Positions 34,822 to 41,530 of a stretch of 60,903 bases of DNA are shown one piece after another; positions within the stretch are counted from its first letter, which is position 1, and each line of letters begins with the position of its first letter. The notes beneath the pieces are model-generated. The model worked only from the letters and a program-made list of their open reading frames with translations, did no database searches and was not told the DNA's origin. This DNA comes from Anaerolineales bacterium. GTDB taxonomy: Bacteria > Chloroflexota > Anaerolineae > Anaerolineales > Villigracilaceae. The stretch lies in NCBI GenBank assembly GCA_019187665.1, contig JABARH010000054.1:1-60903 (forward strand), written 5' to 3'. The translations under genes and the position numbers were made by a program.

Positions 34822-36365
34822 TACTTTGAATCCTGCAAGACCTTGTAAACAATCTCAGCAATTTTATTTGCTAATAATGGCGGAACAGCATTTCCAACTT
34901 GATGATATTGTTGGGTTCGGTTTCCTTCAAAGAAGTAGTTATCAGGAAATGTTTGCAAACGGGCAGCTTCTCTCACGGTGAGAGAACGGCATTGCAAAGG
35001 GTCATAATGAATGTAGTAATGACCATCTTTGCTTATGTGCGAAACGACGGTTGTTGATGGTTTTCCGCTAACTTGCACTCGAAACCTGTCGTTAAAAATA
35101 ATGCCATCCTGCTCTTTTTGTACATTCCCATGTTTTGGAAGTAATGCTTTTGGAAAATCATTCAGTGTTGGCGAGCGTTTCATTTGGCTGGCAAAAACAG
35201 CGGCAAAAAAGTATCTATGCAAGTCTTCGCGAATGTGCGATCTGGTTTCGTGATTACAAATGCCATTTAGCTGTTCGTCAACATACCACTCGTGATGTTC
35301 TTTTGGAACAGTTTTTTCAAGGATAAATCTTCCTCCTCGGTTCAGATTCGTCCTGATTCCCAACAAGGCGCTTTTGGCAGCATTGCCAAGCCCTAGATAA
35401 TTCGACCTGACCCATTGTGCTTTTTCAAGTTCTTGAATCACATACCGCCATTTTTCCGCAGAATCATCTTCTTTTGACAGTCCGCTTCTCAGATGAGGCA
35501 AATCATCTATCACAGCATCAATTGATACAGTATTTTCTGCCTTGGGCAATATTTCAGGGTCTACATTTCCAATGTCAGATCGAATTCCAAGGATAATGAT
35601 TCTGTGCCTGGCTTGTGGAATGCCATATTCTTCAGAACGAACTACAAAGTTCTCGGGTTTTATATCTTCTAGCTTTTTGGGGTTCTCGTGCGAGATGGAA
35701 AACAATTTGTAGGATGGCGATGAACTAGTCCCATAAATTGCGTTTGATGGATTCCTCAAGTCAGCAAGAATTAAATCAAAGGTGTTTTCCTTTTTAGTTT
35801 TAGTTCTTTGTGAGGACAATAATCCTTTGACATTCTCCATGACAAAAACAGGAGGTTGATGGTCTGCTAAGATTTGCAGGTATTCTTTATATAATTTATG
35901 ACGATGGTCTCTGGCGTATTTCCACGGATTAACATTACGCATTCTGGATCGTCCCGCAAGAGAATATGCTTGGCATGGAGGGCCACCAATTAGAACCCAA
36001 TTAGAAGCGCCATTCAAAGCTTTTACGATGCGCGACTTTACCAATTCTCGGTCCGTTTTACCGAGTTCAGCTAACCATGCTTCATTTTGAGCATTCTTGT
36101 ATTCTAAAGGATGATTTCGGAAAAGCTCATCCTTTCCATTTTCCCCGCGCAAATATCGATAGTAATCGGTCGGCACTTTTCCAGAGGAGAATTGTCGATA
36201 AAAGGCTCTCAGTTCAAGCGTTTCATGAGCGTATTTGTCTTTTTCGATTGAAAGCTTTATTTTAAAAATAGCCTTACCGCTCTTCAACATTAAGACTGAA
36301 AAACCTTCTCCTAATCCTCCAGGACCAGCAAAAATATCGATAACCGGAATCGATTCTTGTTTCAT
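34821..36365 (-). CDS. DNA (cytosine-5-)-methyltransferase
   Basis: A 514-residue C5 methyltransferase. Motif I is VIDIFAGPGGLGEGFS (SAM binding), motif IV GGPPCQAYSLAGRSR with the catalytic Cys near residue 130, motif VI FVMENVKGLL, motif VIII ARHRIIILGI, and motifs IX/X near the C-terminus (LTVREAARLQTFPDNY, QVGNAVPPLLA). The region before motif IX is larger than in minimal enzymes and should hold the recognition domain. The target is unknown. The start is placed at ATG 36365; a GTG at 36386 is possible. It lies in an AT-rich operon with a GHKL ATPase, two unknown proteins and Vsr, and there is no classical restriction endonuclease. Confidence 0.95.
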   Translation of the reverse strand: MKQESIPVIDIFAGPGGLGEGFSVLMLKSGKAIFKIKLSIEKDKYAHETLELRAFYRQFSSGKVPTDYYRYLRGENGKDELFRNHPLEYKNAQNEAWLAELGKTDRELVKSRIVKALNGASNWVLIGGPPCQAYSLAGRSRMRNVNPWKYARDHRHKLYKEYLQILADHQPPVFVMENVKGLLSSQRTKTKKENTFDLILADLRNPSNAIYGTSSSPSYKLFSISHENPKKLEDIKPENFVVRSEEYGIPQARHRIIILGIRSDIGNVDPEILPKAENTVSIDAVIDDLPHLRSGLSKEDDSAEKWRYVIQELEKAQWVRSNYLGLGNAAKSALLGIRTNLNRGGRFILEKTVPKEHHEWYVDEQLNGICNHETRSHIREDLHRYFFAAVFASQMKRSPTLNDFPKALLPKHGNVQKEQDGIIFNDRFRVQVSGKPSTTVVSHISKDGHYYIHYDPLQCRSLTVREAARLQTFPDNYFFEGNRTQQYHQVGNAVPPLLANKIAEIVYKVLQDSK

Positions 36366-36403
36366 AGCATCTGTTTTCAGCAACACAGAAAGGCATTATA
36401 GGC

Positions 36404-37129
36404 TTATCCATCACTTTTGGCAAACTTCCCAAACTCATTTGGGAGAAGGGCCATTATTTCTTCTGCGGACGCTGAATACAGGTCCCAAGTTAAACTGAAT
36501 TGATCAAGTATGGTTACCAGTCGACGCGGCGAACCGGGGCCTTTAGCCTGCGCCCCGTATTTCAGATCTTTGGTTTTAGGATTGTAGTAAAGCCTAGTGG
36601 TCAACTCAACCACGGCCTTGTTCGTCACAAACTCTTGATAAGCTAAAATTTGCTCATCAACATCCGTAAAAACATGGGGTGGTTTGCATAAGAAGGCAAT
36701 TGCTCTTTCTGGGTTGTCAAGATGTGCACGATAGACAAGATAAGGACCCAACAACAGATGACGATAATATCGCCGCCAATTTTGAGTCTCTGGTACATAT
36801 CGTGCGCGCTTCAAGACTTTTCTTTCTCCTGCTTTGTCGGCGGGGCATAACACATCAAAATAGTAAGCCGTCAAAGCAACCCAAAAAGGAGCATCGCGTT
36901 CCACATCAGTCAATCCAGAACTGTTTACCAATGAGTTTAAATACTTTGCTACATCCCAACGGGTCTTAAATTTATACGGCATAATTTCTGTTTCATCATC
37001 GATTGTCTCAAAATAGCCCGGGAAACTTAATAAATCGTGCGGGAATTCGGCACTCGGATTGTTTTTCAACTCATCAAGAAATTGGTTAAATCTTTCCACG
37101 CCGGGAGATGTAAATCTGCCAAGTTTCAT
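36404..37129 (-). CDS. Uncharacterised defence-operon protein
   Basis: A 241-residue protein not recognised with confidence. The ATG at 37129 overlaps the upstream gene's stop (ATGA) and gives MKLGRFTSPGVERFNQFLDE. The protein is mostly helical by eye, with a conserved-looking FPGYFETIDDETEIMPYKFK region near residue 45 and aromatic/basic stretches (RYVPETQNWRRYYRHLLLGP). No nuclease or helicase motif is evident. Its tight place between the second unknown gene and the methyltransferase suggests it is a partner of the GHKL ATPase system. Confidence 0.85.
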   Translation of the reverse strand: MKLGRFTSPGVERFNQFLDELKNNPSAEFPHDLLSFPGYFETIDDETEIMPYKFKTRWDVAKYLNSLVNSSGLTDVERDAPFWVALTAYYFDVLCPADKAGERKVLKRARYVPETQNWRRYYRHLLLGPYLVYRAHLDNPERAIAFLCKPPHVFTDVDEQILAYQEFVTNKAVVELTTRLYYNPKTKDLKYGAQAKGPGSPRRLVTILDQFSLTWDLYSASAEEIMALLPNEFGKFAKSDG

Positions 37130-37887
37130 GGTTCGTCCCTCCAAAATTCCTTGAATTGCGCCTTCAACTTCTGTTTCTTTGCAAACAGAGCAACTGTATC
37201 TTGTATCCAATCCAAACGATCTTCATCGTTGGTATTTGGTACATCGTCGTTTCCAGGTAAGGAATTTGCAAATTTTATCCATCTACTGCGCCAGTCGTCC
37301 ATGTCGGTGTCATCAGTCCAATTCTGAATTATGGTTATTCTGAACAATATCTCTCTCACTGCGGCAGGCAAGGCGAGGGAAAGGAATGCCGGTGATCTTC
37401 CAATGATCTTGTAATTTCCAAGCTCGCTGTTAATGTATAAGACAGGTTTCCCATCTTCTGGAAAGCCAACTTTATATATCTCATCCCCCAATTCGTCTGT
37501 TGGCTCAACATCTAGTAAGGGAGAGTCCTGTGAGTTTTCGTTATCGGGTGTGATTAGGGGAATTGAATTTGCTTCCGCAAGTAATTTGTGAATCTCACCT
37601 GATGCCGTGACTTTTACGCGGAACTTGATGCCTTGGGGCGAATCAAACAGCCTCAAATGAAGATTCTTTGGCGGTGTAAGCTTTCCTACGCTTCCAAAAT
37701 CAAATCTCATCCAGTTTGTCTGACGATAGGCCTCCAAAAAAATAAGGCTTTCATTCGGGAATTCGTAATTTGCCAATCGTGACAGATCTGCGTCAAACCA
37801 ATTCTGATTGTTGTTCACAACCAAGTTAATACTAATGTCCTCGCGCCTAATTCTGACCCGGTCTGTATAATTAAATTTTCTGATCAC
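37126..37887 (-). CDS. Uncharacterised defence-operon protein
   Basis: A 253-residue protein of unknown family, starting at GTG 37887 directly behind the TAA of the GHKL gene, with an AAGGAGG ribosome site inside that gene's end. The N-terminal half looks beta-rich (IRREDISINLVVNNNQNWFD), followed by an acidic linker (residues about 120-140) and a helical C-terminus (WRSRWIKFANSLPG, FAKKQKLKAQFKEFW). No catalytic motif was found. It overlaps the next gene by 4 bp. A structural or DNA-recognition role beside the ATPase is a guess. Confidence 0.85.
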   Translation of the reverse strand: MIRKFNYTDRVRIRREDISINLVVNNNQNWFDADLSRLANYEFPNESLIFLEAYRQTNWMRFDFGSVGKLTPPKNLHLRLFDSPQGIKFRVKVTASGEIHKLLAEANSIPLITPDNENSQDSPLLDVEPTDELGDEIYKVGFPEDGKPVLYINSELGNYKIIGRSPAFLSLALPAAVREILFRITIIQNWTDDTDMDDWRSRWIKFANSLPGNDDVPNTNDEDRLDWIQDTVALFAKKQKLKAQFKEFWRDEP

Positions 37888-39768
37888 TTAGACCTCCTTG
37901 ACTTCTTCAATTTCTACTATAAGATCACGTTTTTCATCAAATCCATTGACAACAAATTGAAAATCGGAATCTGTAACCTCAAGCAGAATTTGATTCTCCT
38001 CAGCATTGATGACGGTGATGCCTCGTTGTGCGCCCTTGTATTTTATTGGATGTTTTCCAATTTCAAAGTCGGTTGGACTATATTTTTTCAACGGGTTCCC
38101 TTTTCGCAAATCATATGCAACAAGAATCCTTAGCCGCGCATGAGGGTTAATTGGCAAACTGCCAGGAATAACCTTAAATCCACCATGTATCTTCGTTATT
38201 TGATAAGGTTTTTCCCGACGTACAATTTTCTTTGGCTTGCCACCAGTTTTACCGCCGCCCTTTGAAGTTGTGGCCGAGCCGGTGTCGTTACCTTCAAGCG
38301 AGTCTAGGGGCAGAGAAAAAATATCGGCAAAAAGGTAAGGGTCTTTCTGTTTGTCTTTGGCTGCTAATGCAGAAACAATATTGGAAACACTCCTTGTAAC
38401 AAACTCAATATAGTTTTTTCCGTTTGCATACTTATTTTTAAAATTTGATGAATCCTTCTGCCATTGGGTGTGTGCGGGGTTCTCTGAATCTCCCAATAGT
38501 GTAGCCAATGGTTTATCCTCCACAATAACCACAGAGCGCACACCAGGGGCGCGAGGTGCATGGATGTCTGAAATTATTATCCCCTCGCGAATAAAAACGG
38601 GTCTTCCACTTTTGAAACCGTCCTGTCGCAAATACACATTAAAATATGACATTACTGGTTTCTTGCCTTTTTGATGTACTTTTAGTCCGACATGAAAGGC
38701 AATGCTTTTGCCATTGTCCAAGTCGTGCCTGATATCTTCAAACACCTCTTGAGGGATCAAGTCACTTGACCAAATGGGAGCTTCAAGAGTGCATGGATTT
38801 AGCACATATTCTTTTTGAGCGGAATTATGAATAATCCAGTCGGCAAACCCGATAAGGGAGTTGAGTTCGCTTTTTTCATTTGCCTCCAATGCTACGATCT
38901 CGCTCATTAATGTTGTCATGTCAATTCGAGATGTTTGATTTGCCGCCTCTATATCAACCATCAGTTCCCCGTTTAATATCGGATAAAAATAACCAGAAAT
39001 TACAGCATGTTTAATGTGTTGTACTGTTATTTCCGAATCTAGAAAAGGTACTGTTATAGACAGACCTGGTTCCTCTTTTCTTGAAAGATGAAAATCTTTT
39101 CGAAAATGGTCGAGGGCTTTCGCGTCAGTTATTGGTAATACAAAAGCGCTGTCACGGTTTTGCTCACCGAAATATCCATCAGGTGCGTAATTGCTTCCAT
39201 CCATCTTATGGGATTTCAAAATAGAATGTCCCATTAATAGTTTTAGCCCATCGTCAGCTCGCACCGTGAAGCCGAAATAGGTACTTATGCGACTTGAACG
39301 GGGGAAAACATGTTTACCAATTCCCCAGCGTCCCCTATCTTTCTCTCCTTTAGCTGAACGACCCTCGGCACGAAAAAAATAAAAAAATGAATTTTTGTTA
39401 CCCGGCTCATCGAATGGCTGATGTATATCACCCTGAAGCCCAGTCGTCCCGAAATCTTCAAAGACAAGATAAGAACACAAATCACTTGATGCAGGCACTT
39501 CGCGCAAGCCATTGCCTTTTGTGTGTAAGTGATCCCAAATTCCGTTGAACCATAACGAAGTTTGAGCGGATTTCAATGCATGACTTTCAGTACCTAAAAA
39601 AATACGAACTCGAACTTCTTCACCCCTCCTCGCATCCAAAGCATTTTGGATACCTTCACGAACAAGGGCTTCGGCTGGATTCTCAATAGCCTCAGTGGAA
39701 AAAAATTCACCAATAATTGGATCGCGTGTTATTTCGCCGGGATTCTGCTTGCGAAAAGACCATTTCAT
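37888..39768 (-). CDS. GHKL-fold (MutL/MORC-like) ATPase of a candidate defence operon
   Basis: A 626-residue protein with an N-terminal Bergerat ATP-binding fold. The N-box is EALVREGIQNALDARRG (Asn and Glu for Mg and water, near residue 30), motif 1 YLVFEDFGTTGLQGD near residue 103 and the G2 lid GRWGIGKHVFPRSSRISTYF near residue 145. A transducer-like region follows to about residue 430, then a Gly/Lys linker and a beta-rich C-terminal domain. GHKL proteins of this type (paraMORC group) occur in bacterial restriction-modification neighbourhoods. The ATG at 39768 has AGGAG upstream; it starts 19 bp after the PIN-toxin gene, with no room for a separate promoter. Confidence 0.88.
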   Translation of the reverse strand: MKWSFRKQNPGEITRDPIIGEFFSTEAIENPAEALVREGIQNALDARRGEEVRVRIFLGTESHALKSAQTSLWFNGIWDHLHTKGNGLREVPASSDLCSYLVFEDFGTTGLQGDIHQPFDEPGNKNSFFYFFRAEGRSAKGEKDRGRWGIGKHVFPRSSRISTYFGFTVRADDGLKLLMGHSILKSHKMDGSNYAPDGYFGEQNRDSAFVLPITDAKALDHFRKDFHLSRKEEPGLSITVPFLDSEITVQHIKHAVISGYFYPILNGELMVDIEAANQTSRIDMTTLMSEIVALEANEKSELNSLIGFADWIIHNSAQKEYVLNPCTLEAPIWSSDLIPQEVFEDIRHDLDNGKSIAFHVGLKVHQKGKKPVMSYFNVYLRQDGFKSGRPVFIREGIIISDIHAPRAPGVRSVVIVEDKPLATLLGDSENPAHTQWQKDSSNFKNKYANGKNYIEFVTRSVSNIVSALAAKDKQKDPYLFADIFSLPLDSLEGNDTGSATTSKGGGKTGGKPKKIVRREKPYQITKIHGGFKVIPGSLPINPHARLRILVAYDLRKGNPLKKYSPTDFEIGKHPIKYKGAQRGITVINAEENQILLEVTDSDFQFVVNGFDEKRDLIVEIEEVKEV

Positions 39769-39787
39769 TGTATTTCTCCTGAAAGAT

Positions 39788-40198
39788 TCACAGCCAGCTA
39801 ATCTTGATTTCGCCATCCAGTGGCTTGAACTCAGAATCCCCCGTTACCAAATCCGCCTTCTTGACCTTTGCCAGCGCGGCGGCAAATGCATCTGCATAAG
39901 ACATCTTGTGCTGCGCCTTGAAACGCGCCGCCTCTTGGGTGATTTCCCAATTTATATCTTCGAATTGAATTCGCAGGTCGCGCAGGGATTTCACACTGGC
40001 ATCCGCATCTTCTTCTGAGACTTCCCGTGCAAAGGTGTACCAGACCTCGCCCACATTGACGACGCTCATGTAGATGGGGATTTGTTCCTCATGCGCGGTG
40101 GCGATCAAATCGGCCACCTGTTCTCCTGAAGGCTCACCCTCAAGATAGGCAATCACCGCCCACGTATCCAGCACGTATGCCTTTGCCTTCTTTGCCAT
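39788..40198 (-). CDS. PIN-domain ribonuclease toxin (VapC-like)
   Basis: A 136-residue PIN protein. Acidic residues expected for the metal site are Asp near residue 11 (AYVLDTWAVIAYLEG), Glu near residue 50 (NVGEVWYTF), Asp near residue 102 (SYADAFAAALA) and Asp near residue 120 (LVTGDSEFK). The toxin presumably cleaves RNA. It follows the AbrB-type antitoxin by 1 bp and precedes the GHKL ATPase gene by 19 bp, so it is embedded at the head of the defence-type operon. Confidence 0.93.
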   Translation of the reverse strand: MAKKAKAYVLDTWAVIAYLEGEPSGEQVADLIATAHEEQIPIYMSVVNVGEVWYTFAREVSEEDADASVKSLRDLRIQFEDINWEITQEAARFKAQHKMSYADAFAAALAKVKKADLVTGDSEFKPLDGEIKISWL

Positions 40199-40199
40199 G

Positions 40200-40430
40200 T
40201 TATAACTCCCTTTCGCGTTTCTTTTCCGCCATCAATGCTTTCATCAGGCCCATCCCCTTGTATTTACCGTGCAAAGATTGAACAAACTCGCGCGTAACAG
40301 GGGTGAGAATGATCTGCTTGGTGACGATGTTCACATCAATTTGAAGATAGGTTCCGTCCCTGATGCCCAATTGCTTGCGAATCTTGGACGGGATGACAAC
40401 CTGCCCCTTCGAGGTGGCTACGGTTTCCAT
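40200..40430 (-). CDS. AbrB/SpoVT-type antitoxin
   Basis: A 76-residue antitoxin with the swapped-hairpin AbrB domain: METVATSKGQVVIPSKIRKQ, then LGIRDGTYLQID. The C-terminal tail (HGKYKGMGLMKALMAEKKRE) should wrap the PIN toxin. Such antitoxins bind inverted repeats in their own promoters; one is visible at 40476-40510. A ribosome site GGAGTGC precedes the ATG. Confidence 0.93.
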   Translation of the reverse strand: METVATSKGQVVIPSKIRKQLGIRDGTYLQIDVNIVTKQIILTPVTREFVQSLHGKYKGMGLMKALMAEKKREREL

Positions 40431-40460
40431 TACTGCACTCCTTTCAGAAATCTTTGAGAA

Positions 40461-40489
40461 ATTCTATCATGGCCTAAAAGGTAAGTCAA
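40461..40489 (-). promoter_or_regulatory. Promoter of the toxin-antitoxin/defence operon
   Basis: Minus strand TTGACT (40489-40484) and TAGAAT (40466-40461) are 17 bp apart and about 30 bp before the antitoxin ATG. It is the only good promoter seen upstream of the whole 40430-34414 gene chain. Confidence 0.75.
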
Positions 40490-40510
40490 TATAATTTTAT
40501 CTTACTTTTT
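40476..40510. promoter_or_regulatory. Inverted repeat, probable antitoxin operator
   Basis: AAAAGGTAAG (40476-40485) is mirrored by CTTACTTTTT (40501-40510), overlapping the -35 box. The position is right for autorepression by the AbrB-type antitoxin, which is inference. Confidence 0.55.
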
Positions 40511-40570
40511 CCTACTTTATCCATTGAAAGTCCCCCGCTGATAGCCATTCCTTTCTATTTTCCCACCTTC

Positions 40571-40781
40571 AACTCAACCGCCACCGCCAACGCGGACTGT
40601 TTCGCGGGGCTGAAGCCCCTGCTCAGTACGTGGAAGTCCTTCGGACTGTCGAGTGAGTCGGCTTAAGCCGACTTCCATGAACTGAGGCGGGGGATTTATC
40701 CCCCTGCCAAATCGGATAACTCAATCCCCACCGCCAACCCCGCCGAATCGGATAACTCAACCGCCACCGCCAGCGCGGACC
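40571..40781. repeat. REP-type insertion flanked by duplicated gene terminus
   Basis: Direct repeats of 28 bp (40571-40598 and 40754-40781, two mismatches) flank about 155 bp. Inside are a palindromic block (GGGGCTGAAGCCCC, GTCGGCTTAAGCCGAC, GGGGGATTTATCCCCC words) and a further partial copy at 40718. The duplicated segment is the C-terminal coding end of the adjacent gene (SALAVAVEL), so the repeat arrived with a duplication and rewrote that C-terminus. Confidence 0.8.
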
Positions 40782-41109
40782 TCGCCCACTCGCTGAGTTT
40801 CCGTCCCTCGCGCCAGCCTTGATACTTGGCCGCCAGCATCCGTCGCGCCTGTGACTCTTCCTCCGCGCCCAGGTCAAACCGCGCCTGCCCCGTGAACTGT
40901 CGCTTCGCGATGCGCACGTCCACCCGCGGCTGGACGCGCATATTCTTCACCCAATCCGATTTGTCCCCGCCGCCCGAGAGCAGGTAGATCGTCTCGCCGA
41001 CCATGCCGAACCAGATCTCGATCTCGTGCGGCTTGCCGGTCACACGTCCGCGCGTGGTGAGGTAACAGTAGTCTTCGTCCGAGAGGGAGGAGAGAGATTT
41101 GACGTCCAT
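40696..41109 (-). CDS. Deazaflavin/FMN-dependent nitroreductase-like (PNPOx-fold) protein
   Basis: A 137-residue split-barrel protein. YCYLTTRGRVTGKPHEIEIWF, VGETIYLLSGGGDKSDWVKN and PRVDVRIAKRQFTGQARF are typical of the F420/FMN-binding Ddn-like group. The ATG at 41109 is chosen because the frame upstream runs through a dispersed palindrome. The natural end would be WARSALAVAVELKVGK with a stop at about 40557. A repeat insertion now gives SALAVAVELSDSAGLAVGIE and a premature end, while the old terminus survives downstream. The catalytic part is complete, so the protein is probably functional. Confidence 0.85.
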   Translation of the reverse strand: MDVKSLSSLSDEDYCYLTTRGRVTGKPHEIEIWFGMVGETIYLLSGGGDKSDWVKNMRVQPRVDVRIAKRQFTGQARFDLGAEEESQARRMLAAKYQGWREGRKLSEWARSALAVAVELSDSAGLAVGIELSDLAGG

Positions 41110-41171
41110 ATGAGGGATTATAACCACAGATGAAAAAGGATCATAATAATATTCCGAGAGCAAAACCTTTT

Positions 41172-41242
41172 GGACACGGATTCCACGGATCGCACGGATT
41201 TTTTCTTTGGTTTTATCCGTGAAATCCGTGTGATCCGTGTCC
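41172..41242. repeat. GGACACGGAT-type palindromic repeat
   Basis: GGACACGGATTCCACGGAT is mirrored by ATCCGTGTGATCCGTGTCC around a T/G-rich centre. It is in the 421-bp gap 41110-41530 and is the best-preserved of three such elements (20980, 49985). Confidence 0.85.
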
Positions 41243-41256
41243 AGAATCGCATGGGG

Positions 41257-41376
41257 TTGAAAACAGGCTTTCTGTGTTATACTCCCGCCGCTCTCACTGG
41301 AGAGCGCACGCTTCTGGGAAATTGTTTTGATGTACTCTGAATAAAGCCCCGACGAACGCGGTCGGGCTTTTTTGTT
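41257..41376 (+). promoter_or_regulatory. Promoter-leader-terminator ahead of the DEAD-box helicase gene
   Basis: TTGAAA (41257-41262) and TATACT (41278-41283; spacing 15) are followed by a CTCTCACTGGAGAG hairpin. An intrinsic terminator follows (AAGCCCCGAC/GTCGGGCTTTTTT, 41344-41374). The transcript would stop about 155 bp before the helicase ATG. This may be an attenuated 5' leader or a separate small RNA of about 80-90 nt. No known riboswitch was recognised. Confidence 0.55.
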
Positions 41377-41440
41377 GGGCGAGCCGATCTGCAAAGAAAG
41401 GCTTTGTTGGCAAGAAGGAGTTAGGCGGAGTTCATCAAGA

Positions 41441-41517
41441 TAGTCTGCTGGTCGGCTAGTCCCCTAGTCCGCTGGTCAAGACGAGAAGACTAGTAGACCA
41501 GAAGACTAGTAGACTAC
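41441..41517. repeat. CTAGT-type repeat in the helicase leader
   Basis: CTGGTCGGCTAGT, CCCCTAGTCCGCTGGTC and AGAAGACTAGTAGACCA words, ending four bases before the AAAAGGAAC ribosome site. The same family as 9846-9924 and 12438-12555. Confidence 0.8.
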
Positions 41518-41530
41518 AAAAGGAACTCCA

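Noticed and set aside
41110..41394. Upstream extension of the reductase-like gene
   Set aside because: It would translate a dispersed palindrome; family sequence begins at ATG 41109.
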